Both the position numbers and the translations under genes were made by a program. A model generated the notes under the pieces. The model saw only the letters and a program-made list of their open reading frames with translations. It was not told the DNA's origin and did no database searches. A DNA stretch of 64,000 nt from Haloarculaceae archaeon H-GB1-1 (GTDB lineage: Archaea; Halobacteriota; Halobacteria; Halobacteriales; Haloarculaceae): NCBI GenBank assembly GCA_029688825.1, contig JARUKX010000007.1, forward strand, positions 62,001 through 126,000, in the 5' to 3' direction. Positions 50,913-59,856 of the stretch are shown here, in pieces. Numbering within the stretch: the stretch's first letter is position 1; every line of letters starts with the position of its first letter.

Positions 50913-52328
50913 CTACGCCCGTCGGGCCCCGAGTATCGCGCCGAGTCTGTCGCCGGGTCCGACCTCGAATACGGACACGCGGTCGAAGCCGGCCAGTTCG
51001 CGTCTGAACTCCTCGAACTCGACGTACTGGTCGTAGGCGGAATCGAGATCCCGGAGGCCACCGGGTTCGAAAAGCACGTCTGGGGTCAGGAACACGACGA
51101 CGTGGCCCCCGTCCGCACGGGCGAGTTTTACTGCTTCCCGAAGTTCGACCCGGTTGCTGTCGTCCGTGAAGATGAATGTCCAGAGCGAGCCACCGAGTCG
51201 GGAACAGAACGTCTGGACCGTCGAGAACAGCGGCTCCGATTCGATGCGTCGAACGTAGGCGGTCGAATCCCGAAGATAGGGACGAAGTGTGGTCGAGAAC
51301 GCCGAGGCGTCTCCTGCGAGTGCGACGTGTGCCTGCTGAGCGCCGCCCGGACCACGTACCGTCGAACGGGTGTCGCCATCCGAACCCGCCTTTTGGGGCA
51401 GATCGTGTAGCACGTCCTTGATCGCCAGGTATCGCTCCGAGTTCGTCGATGGGGACAGTTCGGTCGCCAGTCCGGCCTCGTCGACGACGTACAGTCCGAG
51501 CGGATCGTCGAAATCACCCGCCTGGTCCGCGAGGCCAACCGCCACTTCGCGGAGGTAGTCCAGTTTGGTTTCGCCCGGCCGACCGTCGTCGAGTCGTGGG
51601 CGGGAGTCGACCAGAAGGACCGAACGCCGATCCGTCTCGGCCTCGTGCTCTCTCACGTGCGGTTCGTTCAGCCGAGCCGTCGCCTTCCAGTCGATGTCGC
51701 CCGCAGAGTCACCCGGGACGTACTGACGGAGTTCGGCAGGGTCGAGACCTTCGCCCAGCTGGCCGGTCGAGTGTGCGCCGAACGAGACTGAGGACTCCTC
51801 GCCGCCCTGGCCGACGTGTAACCTTCGCGGTCGATTCGGCTCGACGGTGACCTCCGGAGTCGGGCCCCGTTCGAAGGACTCTGCGAACAGCCCGTACTGG
51901 TCCTGGACGGTGACGGTCGGTGGGTCGAAGCAAACGGAACCGACGGTAGGCCACGACACCTCGAAGGTGGTCGTTACAGGTTCCGTTCCATCGGGCTCGA
52001 CAGAACGTTCGGCGTCCGGTGAGACGGTCGTGCTTGCAGGTGCGTTTGCGGTGACCGTCACTGACAGCGGCGTCTCTCTCGTCGCGGCCTGGAGCGTGAC
52101 CGGCGACGAGTCTCCCTGCGTGAGATACGTCTGTGGGACCGAGAGGTCGACCGCGAGGCCGCGGTCGAGTCGTCGCACTCGTCGTACGAACCGGTACTGA
52201 TGTGCGAGGAGATACCCACCGCCACCTGCGGCTCCGAGGAGGAGAAGTGGTCGGTCGTAGAGGACTGCGAGGAGGGCAAGGACGAGGGTACCCACCACGA
52301 GGGCCAGAAACCGGCGGGTAACACGCAT
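50913..52328 (-). CDS. DUF58-family membrane protein
   Basis: 471 aa. An N-terminal pair of hydrophobic segments (LALVVGTLVLALLAVLYDRP) precedes an extended beta-rich region. The DUF58 core follows: DPAELRQYVPGDSAGDIDWK, ATARLNEPHVREHEAET and SVLLVDSRPRLDDG, the last resembling a MIDAS-like VWA start. These proteins are standard partners of MoxR ATPases. The gene diverges from the DUF4129-type gene at 52440, with a TATA box on the other strand between them. MoxR (plus strand) and DUF58 (minus strand) are convergent rather than in one operon. Confidence 0.85.
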   Translation of the reverse strand: MRVTRRFLALVVGTLVLALLAVLYDRPLLLLGAAGGGGYLLAHQYRFVRRVRRLDRGLAVDLSVPQTYLTQGDSSPVTLQAATRETPLSVTVTANAPASTTVSPDAERSVEPDGTEPVTTTFEVSWPTVGSVCFDPPTVTVQDQYGLFAESFERGPTPEVTVEPNRPRRLHVGQGGEESSVSFGAHSTGQLGEGLDPAELRQYVPGDSAGDIDWKATARLNEPHVREHEAETDRRSVLLVDSRPRLDDGRPGETKLDYLREVAVGLADQAGDFDDPLGLYVVDEAGLATELSPSTNSERYLAIKDVLHDLPQKAGSDGDTRSTVRGPGGAQQAHVALAGDASAFSTTLRPYLRDSTAYVRRIESEPLFSTVQTFCSRLGGSLWTFIFTDDSNRVELREAVKLARADGGHVVVFLTPDVLFEPGGLRDLDSAYDQYVEFEEFRRELAGFDRVSVFEVGPGDRLGAILGARRA

Positions 52329-52410
52329 TACTCTGTGGGATGGGAGACCGCAAGTTGAACCTAGCGGAATGGGACGACCGTCGTTTGCGAAACGCAGGAA
52401 CGAAAGAGCG

Positions 52411-52420
52411 TTTATACTCG
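52411..52420 (+). promoter_or_regulatory. TATA box for the DUF4129-type gene
   Basis: TTTATACTCG lies 20-29 bases before the GTG at 52440, consistent with a leaderless transcript and supporting the GTG start. Confidence 0.55.
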
Positions 52421-52439
52421 GCCCCCCGAAACCGGAGAC

Positions 52440-54557
52440 GTGACTGACGGTACCGGCCCGGACCGAGAACGTCTCCTGATGCTCGCGCTCGTGACGACGA
52501 GCGTGCTCGTTCTCGTCGCCGGGTCCGTAATCGGTGTCGTCGCCCCTGGAGCGACCGTCGGAGGGTCGAATGTCGATACTGGATCACATACGAATCCGGA
52601 GAGTGTCTCAGACAGTGCAGATTTAAGTGCCGTCGAACGTCAGATGGCAGATCGGCTGGCTACGAGAGTCCGCAGCGGATCGGTAAACATCAGCCAAAAT
52701 AATGCAGCGGATATTCGCCAATCGGTCAACGACTCGGAATACCAGGAATTACTGGATCGGTACGCGAGGGTCGCAAATGAAACGGGACATGTGAACCGAT
52801 CGATTGCGTTCCGACGCGTCCAGTCGGACCAGCTCGAATTCACGAAAGCCGTCGAGGGGTACTGGGATCTGTACGAGTGGTATCGGACGATAAAATCAGC
52901 TGAGAAGTCTCCTGAAGGCTTTTATCGGGGAACTTACGCTTCTCAAGAATTATCGCTCGAGTCAAAACAAGTTGCCCAACAACTCGAACGCAAGTGGCGA
53001 AACGTCAACGAAAGCCATTCAGAGTTGGTTGCCTCACAGCGTCGTCTTGATAACCTGACAGCAAGTAACGAGACATCTCTATCCCAAATTAACCGAACCG
53101 TCTCCGAAATCAATCAGACGCATCAGACTGTGCGCAACGAGGAATTCATTAGAACGTCGCTCATTTTACGTCCGCGTAGTAGTGAGATCTCCTTTACCGA
53201 TCCGCTCAAGGTCGACGGCCAGTTGCGCACGAGGAAAGGGCGTCCAGTTGCGAACCGAAACCTGACGTTTTCTGTAGGCAATGAGATAGTCCACACCCAG
53301 ACCGATTCCCTCGGCCGATTTGATCTCATCTACCGACCAACCAATCTCTCAGTAACTACAACTACCCTACCCATCAGGTTAATACCTGAAAATGAATCGT
53401 TGTATCTCTCTTCACAACAGGTGATAGAAGTTTCTATAGAGCAAACTCCAACAGAAATTGATGCTGATGTCACCCCCACTAAACTGGCATACGGCGACAA
53501 GGTGGAGGTTTCGGGGACGATTGGCCATGGCAATGTGGGCGCATCGAACGTGACATATCTAGTTCTTATAAATGATCAGGTTATTGCTCAAAATACAAGT
53601 GGCCCAACAGGAGAGTACAACGAGTCCTTCCGAGTGCCTGCGGGGGTACCTTCTGGACCGCAATCGATCGAGGTGATTGTCCCACGCGAGGAGCGAATAT
53701 TATCAAGCGCGAACGAAAGCGTGGTTGTCGACGTCGCCGAGTCGGAAACGACGTTGGTGGTTACTGCAGAACATGTTGGGGACAGGACAGTCCGTGTATC
53801 CGGATCCATTGAGACAGTTGCTGGGCGGCAAGTTGCGCATCAGCAAATCCACATCAGTGCAAATGGGACTACGCTTGGAACAGTGACGACTGGTCCTTCG
53901 GGACACTTTAAACAAACATTCGCAGTACCTACTGATGTGGGGAGATCAGGACCATTCAGTTCATTCGAAGTAATTACTCTCAAGGCCACGTACGATGGCG
54001 AGCTGACGAACCTCCAGAGTGATTTCACCGAAAGAACAGTCAACGTGTCATCATCACCGATTGGGGTCTCGATTGCTGGAGGTGTCGCTGTCCTGGTGAT
54101 GCTCGGTGTGAGTTTTGTCGCTACTAGAAGAATTATTCGAGCATTAGTAAATAGGCCGAGAAATTACGATGGTCCACCACAGCATAAAGGAACGGGGGCA
54201 ACAAGTAAAGTGTCAAGTGCAGACTACAGAACACTGTTGTCCGCCGTTCGGGACCACATTGAAAGTGAACGGTATGAAATGGCAGTTATTCTATCATACC
54301 AGGTTCTCCGTCAGAGATATGCACAGAATATTGCGAATGGTACTCGACAGACCCCCTGGGAGTTTTACCGATCCTGTGAACAGTCTGGCATGGATGAAAA
54401 GACCCTTACAGTGATAGAAGAACTGACAACACTATACGAACAAGTTCAATTCCGTGCAGTATCGCTGAGCACAGGGTCAGTTGAACCAGTCCTCAACCGT
54501 CTCGAGACAGTTCTCGGAAATGAGGATGAAATAGATGAAAGCCGCGGGACAAATTGA
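52440..54557 (+). CDS. Large secreted/membrane protein with DUF4129 C-terminus
   Basis: 705 aa from a GTG start. A signal-anchor-like helix (LVTTSVLVLVAGSVIGVV) is followed by a helical region with many Asn-x-Ser/Thr sequons, then two or three Ig-like repeats (KVDGQLRTRKGRPVANRNL, KVEVSGTIGHGNVGASNV and VRVSGSIETVAGRQVAHQ). A second membrane helix (GVSIAGGVAVLVMLGVSFVA) and a cytosolic DUF4129 domain (YEMAVILSYQVLRQRYA, TPWEFYRSCEQSG) end the protein. Such proteins belong to the haloarchaeal MoxR/DUF58 set. Base use is clearly more AT-rich from about 52.9 kb than in the upstream MoxR genes, suggesting a different origin. Confidence 0.78.
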   Translation: MTDGTGPDRERLLMLALVTTSVLVLVAGSVIGVVAPGATVGGSNVDTGSHTNPESVSDSADLSAVERQMADRLATRVRSGSVNISQNNAADIRQSVNDSEYQELLDRYARVANETGHVNRSIAFRRVQSDQLEFTKAVEGYWDLYEWYRTIKSAEKSPEGFYRGTYASQELSLESKQVAQQLERKWRNVNESHSELVASQRRLDNLTASNETSLSQINRTVSEINQTHQTVRNEEFIRTSLILRPRSSEISFTDPLKVDGQLRTRKGRPVANRNLTFSVGNEIVHTQTDSLGRFDLIYRPTNLSVTTTTLPIRLIPENESLYLSSQQVIEVSIEQTPTEIDADVTPTKLAYGDKVEVSGTIGHGNVGASNVTYLVLINDQVIAQNTSGPTGEYNESFRVPAGVPSGPQSIEVIVPREERILSSANESVVVDVAESETTLVVTAEHVGDRTVRVSGSIETVAGRQVAHQQIHISANGTTLGTVTTGPSGHFKQTFAVPTDVGRSGPFSSFEVITLKATYDGELTNLQSDFTERTVNVSSSPIGVSIAGGVAVLVMLGVSFVATRRIIRALVNRPRNYDGPPQHKGTGATSKVSSADYRTLLSAVRDHIESERYEMAVILSYQVLRQRYAQNIANGTRQTPWEFYRSCEQSGMDEKTLTVIEELTTLYEQVQFRAVSLSTGSVEPVLNRLETVLGNEDEIDESRGTN

Positions 54558-54922
54558 ATCACAGCTACAGTCACTAAGCTACCTTTGACCAGCAAGTCTT
54601 CGCCAAACGTGTGACGAGAGACCAGCGAATACGTGAATGGGTTTATGAATCATTGGCCAGATGACGACACCACCTTTATAGAACCTGACATGGTATACGA
54701 ACAGGCAGTCAAGGATATCGAACCGTCACTAGTAAGAGACAGCAACTCACTCGTCTCCGGGAAATACAGCGTTCACAACAGGACCACTTCTACGATTATG
54801 AAACTTTTGACTATCTGGGCACACTTGTCAAACCCGAGTCAGGTAGAAGATTGACGGCAGGCAGCTGACTGAGTCGGTCAGACCAAGGTGTTTTTCAATA
54901 CTTCCAAAGTAAAGCTACCTCA
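54558..54922. other. 365-bp gap with possible remnants
   Basis: No gene is supported. A frame that overlaps the end of the DUF4129-type gene and reads on to about 54586 (AAGQIESQLQSLSYL, stop) resembles the LGYL tail of the AP-superfamily proteins here, but it is too short to be sure. A 73-codon ORF at 54633-54854 has no recognisable family, no clear TATA box and a composition like the surrounding AT-rich spacer. I leave it unannotated. Confidence 0.4.
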
Positions 54923-55948
54923 ATGACCGGACAGCGTGGTTCTAGATTCGCGTGGTTGCTTCTGCCACGCCCGGTTCGGAACCTCCCTGCAGATCTCGCT
55001 GCTATACTTGCGGTAACCGTCCTAGCTATTCTGAGCGCTCTACTTCCCGTAGTCCACAAGACACCAGTACGGATTGTAGTCGCTCTGCCATTTCTTCTGT
55101 TTGCTCCTGGCTATGCACTAGTCGCCGCATTGATTCCCGAATCTGGTGGTAGTGACTTGGAGGGTACCAACAGCGGAATCAATCCGATAGAACGCATTGC
55201 ACTGTCGGTGGGGTTAAGCATCGCTGTCGTTCCCCTGATTGGGCTAACGCTGAATTTTACACCGGCCGCTATCCGTCTCATACCGATACTTCTCGGTGTT
55301 GGTGGCTTTACCATTACGACCACCGTATTCGCAGCGTGGCGACGCTGGAAGCTACCTCAGGAGGAGCGATTATCAATACCCTACAAAACATGGTTACGAA
55401 CCGGATATCGGGAACTCCGACATCCCGCGACCTCCATCGACAGAATCCTGACCGTGGGTCTAATCGTCAGTGTGATTCTCGCTGTTGGCTCTGTAGGCTA
55501 TGCCGTTTCTGCCCCTACGGAAAGCGAATCGTTCACCGAATTCTACCTCTTGACAGAGGGGAAAAACGGGAGTCTCACAGCGGAAGATTATCCTAAAGAG
55601 TTCGTCTCGGGAAGTGGCAAATCAATGGTGGTCGGTGTGAACAATCACGAGTATCAACCATCACAGTACACCGTCGTCATTGTGATACAACGGGTTCGCT
55701 CCAGCTCGCTATCGACGAGAGTCATGGCAGAGCAGGAACTCTATCGACTCCAGACACCCCGACTCGAACACAACGAGTCTTGGCAGCGCCAGCACCAGGT
55801 AAACCCGACAATGAGCGGTCACCGTCTGCGTCTGCAATACCTGTTATATCGCGGAACTGTGCCTGAGAATCCGACCATCGAGACCGCGTATCGCGAAGCG
55901 CATCTCTGGATCAACGTCTCGAACGGCATTGACAGGACGGAAGCCTAA
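54923..55948 (+). CDS. DUF1616-type membrane protein
   Basis: 341 aa. Four hydrophobic segments in the first 150 residues (LAAILAVTVLAILSALLPVV, LPFLLFAPGYALVAALIP, IALSVGLSIAVVPLIGLTLN and LIPILLGVGGFTITTTVFAA) and one near residue 190 surround the FAPGYALVAALIP block typical of DUF1616. The exposed C-terminal region (about residues 210-341) should lie outside the cell. DUF1616 proteins are common near archaeal surface-glycan genes; their function is not established. It is followed by the second ABC exporter after 71 bp. Confidence 0.83.
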   Translation: MTGQRGSRFAWLLLPRPVRNLPADLAAILAVTVLAILSALLPVVHKTPVRIVVALPFLLFAPGYALVAALIPESGGSDLEGTNSGINPIERIALSVGLSIAVVPLIGLTLNFTPAAIRLIPILLGVGGFTITTTVFAAWRRWKLPQEERLSIPYKTWLRTGYRELRHPATSIDRILTVGLIVSVILAVGSVGYAVSAPTESESFTEFYLLTEGKNGSLTAEDYPKEFVSGSGKSMVVGVNNHEYQPSQYTVVIVIQRVRSSSLSTRVMAEQELYRLQTPRLEHNESWQRQHQVNPTMSGHRLRLQYLLYRGTVPENPTIETAYREAHLWINVSNGIDRTEA

Positions 55949-56019
55949 CGACAAATCTGCCCCTGTCAGCCAAGTTAATAGGGTTGAAATAGCAGGACGT
56001 ACTCGCTAAATCCAGACTA

Positions 56020-57804
56020 ATGGCCGACGAAGAGGTCTCATTGCGGCAAAAGTTGGACTCGCTGCGGCGGGTCAGTTCCTACCGCCCGGTCTATACCGCT
56101 TTCATCATAGTTTTCAGTTTCGTATCGACGTTGTTCGAAGCAGTCGGACTCACATTCCTCGTTCCGATAATCGAGGCAGCCCAGTCGTCTGGTGGCCAGA
56201 GTAGCGAGCCGAGCGCCATCGCCGGGATGTTCCTTCGGGCATACGACATGCTCAATATCCCATTTACCTTGGAGTACATGATTCTCGGAGTCGCATTAGT
56301 CATGACGCTCCGATACACGCTGACCTTTGCAGCAAAGTGGTTGGCCCTCAAGATTCGCATAGAGTACGAGAAATATCTGAAGCAGATGACCTACGAACTC
56401 GCATTGGGAGCCACGATCTCGTATTACGACAACAAAGGGTCTGACGACATCCTGAACGCGATTATCACTCAGACGAGGTACGCTGGCCGCATTATTCAGA
56501 ACGGTGTTAAATTATTCCAGCAGTCCCTTCTCAGCTTGATATACGTCGCCATTGCACTTTCATTGGCACCGTCGATGACAGCCGTCGCAGCCGTCCTACT
56601 CGGGGGAATAACGTACGTCATCAGGTACGTACTCGAACCAGCCTATACTGTCGGTGATAGGGTCGCCGAAGCAAACGAGCGACTTCAGCAGAACGTTCAA
56701 GCTGGGACGCAGGGGATCCGGGACGTGAAACTGTTCGGCATGACCGAGGATCTACTCTCTGAGTTCTACGATATCGTCGGAGAATACGCGACGTCAAGTA
56801 TCACTCTCCGAAGGAATCGGGTCGCAATACAGAGCTTCTATCAACTCGCCGCTGCACTCATGATATTTTTCATAATTTACTTTTCTGTTAGGTTTTTATC
56901 GCTGACAATTGCTTCACTCGGCGTATTCCTGTTCGCGATGTTCCGTCTCGCGCCCCGGGTTAGTACGTTGAACAAATTGGTGTACGATATTGAAAGTGAC
57001 CTGCCACATCTGGTCCGAACACACGAGTTCGCCAACCATCTGGAAGACTCACAGGAACCAGATAGTGGTTCCCAGGAAGTGGTGGACGAGATCCAAACTC
57101 TTGATTTCGACGGCGTCTCGTTTTCTTACGACAGCGAGCAGGTGCTCGAGGACATCTCTTTCAGAGTCAACCAGGGAGAATTCGTCGCCTTCGTCGGACA
57201 ATCGGGGGCAGGCAAATCGACTATCGTTTCACTTCTGGCACGGATGTACAATCCGGAAAGCGGTACAATCGAAGCAAACGGCATTCCAATCAGCGAGTTC
57301 GACATTCGGGAATGGCGTAGTGAGATAGCGATGGTCAGGCAAAACCCACACATATTTAACGAAACGCTCCGCGATAACCTGTCCTTGTCCGAGAACGTCC
57401 CAGAGTCGGAGATGAAACGTGTCGCTGAGATCGCACGTGTGACTGAGTTTCTCGACGAACTTCCAGATGGCTACGATACGGTCGTCGGGGACGATGGAGT
57501 GAAACTATCGGGAGGCCAACGCCAGCGCGTTGCGCTCGCGAGGGCACTGCTCACTGACGCCGAGTTACTCGTTCTCGACGAAGCGACCAGCGATCTCGAC
57601 TCAGATCTTGAACAGCGGATCCATCGAGCCATCGAGAACCTCGACGAAGACAGAACTATCCTCGCGATTGCCCACCGTCTCTCAACTGTTCGGAACGCAG
57701 ATACAATCTACACGATAGAGAACGGAAGAATATCTGAACAGGGTACTCACGAGGACTTGCTAGCCGAAGAGGGGACATACGCGGAACTATATTCGATACA
57801 ATGA
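56020..57804 (+). CDS. ABC exporter/flippase (fused permease-ATPase), copy 2
   Basis: 594 aa, paralogue of the protein at 11175-12968. The membrane domain (residues about 20-330) begins VYTAFIIVFSFVSTLFEAVG. The ATPase domain has Walker A GQSGAGKST, signature LSGGQRQRVALARALL and Walker B LLVLDEATSDLD. A short leader (SLRQKLDSLRRVSSYRP) matches that of copy 1. It precedes the second nonulosonic-acid cassette, separated by 82 bp, and is probably the flippase for a glycan made with those sugars. An AT-rich TTAATAG around 55976 may be its TATA box. Confidence 0.88.
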   Translation: MADEEVSLRQKLDSLRRVSSYRPVYTAFIIVFSFVSTLFEAVGLTFLVPIIEAAQSSGGQSSEPSAIAGMFLRAYDMLNIPFTLEYMILGVALVMTLRYTLTFAAKWLALKIRIEYEKYLKQMTYELALGATISYYDNKGSDDILNAIITQTRYAGRIIQNGVKLFQQSLLSLIYVAIALSLAPSMTAVAAVLLGGITYVIRYVLEPAYTVGDRVAEANERLQQNVQAGTQGIRDVKLFGMTEDLLSEFYDIVGEYATSSITLRRNRVAIQSFYQLAAALMIFFIIYFSVRFLSLTIASLGVFLFAMFRLAPRVSTLNKLVYDIESDLPHLVRTHEFANHLEDSQEPDSGSQEVVDEIQTLDFDGVSFSYDSEQVLEDISFRVNQGEFVAFVGQSGAGKSTIVSLLARMYNPESGTIEANGIPISEFDIREWRSEIAMVRQNPHIFNETLRDNLSLSENVPESEMKRVAEIARVTEFLDELPDGYDTVVGDDGVKLSGGQRQRVALARALLTDAELLVLDEATSDLDSDLEQRIHRAIENLDEDRTILAIAHRLSTVRNADTIYTIENGRISEQGTHEDLLAEEGTYAELYSIQ

Positions 57805-57886
57805 CACGAGCGGTGTGTCGTTAACCGCAACTATCAGCCTGACGTGAATCCGTGGATTGATTTAGGACCAAAGGGAATCCCATTGC

Positions 57887-58918
57887 ATGCTGAATGGGAA
57901 GAACGTCCTCATTACAGGCGGTGCAGGCTCTGTTGGCCGGGCACTCGTCTCACGGTTTCTTTCAGAGAATCCAAACGTCGTCCGGATTCTCGATAACAAC
58001 GAACCGGGTCTGACCGAACTGAAATCCCAACTCGACGATGAGCGGTGCCGGTATCTACTCGGGGACATCAGGGATAAAGACCGTCTCATGCGAGCGATGG
58101 AAAATATCGATATTGTGGTTCATACAGCTGCAATGAAGCACGTCGACATATCGGAGTACAATCCGTTTGAAGCCGTGAAGACCAACGTGGTGGGGCTCCA
58201 GAACGTAGTCGACGCCGCGATCGATTCGGGAGTTAAGCGACTTATATTCACGAGTAGTGACAAGGCTGCCAGCCCAGCGAATACGATGGGAACGACGAAA
58301 CTGCTCGGTGAAAAGCTCGTCACTGCAGGAAACAAGTACAAGGGAAAATCTGATCTCCGTCTCGCATCTGTCCGATTTGGTAACGTCATCAATTCCTCCC
58401 GATCGGTGATTCCCCTGTTTCGTGAGCAAATTCGCGACGGGGGCCCAGTCACGTTGACAAACACCCGAATGACACGGTTTTTCCTGACGTACGACGACAT
58501 CGAGGAATTGATCCTCAGCACGGTGAATCGTATGAAAGGTGGTGAGGTATTCGCGTACAAAATGCCCGCGATTCGTATCGAGGATCTGGCACACGCGATG
58601 ATAGAAGTGCTTGCACCGAAATACGGCCATGAACCGGACGCAATTGATATCGAAATAATCGGGAAACGGGCCGGCGAAACGCTTCACGAAGAGATCATGA
58701 CCGAACGAGAGGCAGAGCGGACCCTTGAGAACGGGTCGACATTCATGATTGTGCCTGAAAGCACCGGTACGAAGGGGGAGTACCTCGACCACGGCGGACC
58801 AGAAGGATTTGAACCGACAGATCAGATTACGCGGAGTTCTGAAAATGCCGATAAGCTCTCTCGCAACGAGATTATCGAGTTGCTCGAAGAGAATGCGGCC
58901 GTCGAGGGTGTCGCATGA
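57887..58918 (+). CDS. UDP-HexNAc 4,6-dehydratase, PseB/FlaA1-like
   Basis: 343-aa extended SDR. NVLITGGAGSVGRALVSRFL binds NAD(P). AMKHVDISEYNPFEAVKTN and SSDKAASPANTMGTTK are the FlaA1/PseB/CapD-type active-site blocks, with Met in place of the usual Tyr of YxxxK. FGNVINSSRSVIPLFREQI and MTRFFLTYDDIEELI follow. Such enzymes dehydrate UDP-GlcNAc or similar to a 4-keto-6-deoxy sugar, with or without C5 inversion. The Met-for-Tyr pattern is known in FlaA1-type enzymes. It overlaps the next gene by 4 bp (ATGA), heading a cassette with the aminotransferase and NeuB-like genes. Confidence 0.86.
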   Translation: MLNGKNVLITGGAGSVGRALVSRFLSENPNVVRILDNNEPGLTELKSQLDDERCRYLLGDIRDKDRLMRAMENIDIVVHTAAMKHVDISEYNPFEAVKTNVVGLQNVVDAAIDSGVKRLIFTSSDKAASPANTMGTTKLLGEKLVTAGNKYKGKSDLRLASVRFGNVINSSRSVIPLFREQIRDGGPVTLTNTRMTRFFLTYDDIEELILSTVNRMKGGEVFAYKMPAIRIEDLAHAMIEVLAPKYGHEPDAIDIEIIGKRAGETLHEEIMTEREAERTLENGSTFMIVPESTGTKGEYLDHGGPEGFEPTDQITRSSENADKLSRNEIIELLEENAAVEGVA

Positions 58919-59856
58919 CTACGGTTGCAGTCACCGGTGCGGCAGGATTCATCGGTCGGTGGGTCGTGAACGAGCTTCTGGACCGGGGCTACACCGTCCG
59001 TGGACTCGACAACCTCTCCAACGGGAGTACAGAGAACGTCCGAGAGTTCGAAGCCAACTCCGAGTTTACACTAATCGAAGGAGATGTCCGAAACAAGTCC
59101 GACGTTGAGACGCTCTTCGAGCCAGGAGTGGAGGCCTGTCTCCACTTAGCAGCCGAAATCGACGTTCAAGAGAGTCTCGATGATCCGGGCTCACACTTCG
59201 AGACTAACGTAGTTGGCACCTACCACGTTCTGGAAGCGTGCCGGAAACAGGACGTCAGACTGGGACTCGTCGGAACCTGTATGATATATGATATGGCTGA
59301 CTCGGAGTCGGGCATCAACGAGGCCCACCCAGTACAACCGGCCTCACCTTACGCAGGGACGAAAGCCGCAGCAGAAAATCTAGCCGAATCGTACTACCAG
59401 GGCTACGATCTCCCCATCACGATTCTCCGCCCGTTCAACACGTACGGACCGTACCAGAAGACCGGGATGGCCGGCGGTGTCGTCTCGATATTCGTGGACC
59501 GAGATATCGAAGGAAAGACACTGAAGATATTCGGGGATGGAACACAGACACGAGATTTACTCTACGCGACCGACTGTGCACGGTTCATAGTCGACGCCAC
59601 CTTCAATGATGAGGCAATCGGCGAGGTGATCAACGCCGGGACCGGAACAGATATTTCCATCAATGAACTTGCCGAGATCATTGCCTCCGATGGGACCGAA
59701 ATTGAGCACGTCAACCACCACCATCCACAGAGCGAGGTCCAGAAGCTTCGGTGCGATCCGTCGAAAGCCGAGGAACTACTGGGGTGGACGCCAACCGTGA
59801 CACTCGAAGAAGGGGTCGATCGGCTCAGAACCTGGCTCGAAGACCGCAAGTCATGA
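58915..59856 (+). CDS. NAD-dependent NDP-sugar epimerase
   Basis: 313-aa SDR. VAVTGAAGFIGRWVVNELLD binds NAD. CLHLAAEIDVQESLDDPGSH, LGLVGTCMIYDMADSESGIN and PYAGTKAAAENLAESYYQ supply the Thr and Tyr-Lys catalytic residues, and LRPFNTYGPYQ is the usual substrate block. It overlaps both neighbours by 4 bp, so it works in the same pathway as the dehydratase and aminotransferase. It could change a stereocentre of the keto sugar or of the aminated product, as GlmE- or LegB-linked epimerases may do, but the reaction is uncertain. Confidence 0.84.
   Translation: MTTVAVTGAAGFIGRWVVNELLDRGYTVRGLDNLSNGSTENVREFEANSEFTLIEGDVRNKSDVETLFEPGVEACLHLAAEIDVQESLDDPGSHFETNVVGTYHVLEACRKQDVRLGLVGTCMIYDMADSESGINEAHPVQPASPYAGTKAAAENLAESYYQGYDLPITILRPFNTYGPYQKTGMAGGVVSIFVDRDIEGKTLKIFGDGTQTRDLLYATDCARFIVDATFNDEAIGEVINAGTGTDISINELAEIIASDGTEIEHVNHHHPQSEVQKLRCDPSKAEELLGWTPTVTLEEGVDRLRTWLEDRKS

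Noticed and set aside
54633-54854. 73-codon plus-strand ORF
   Set aside because: No family, no promoter and no conservation signal could be seen; it may still be a small gene, but the sequence does not support calling one.
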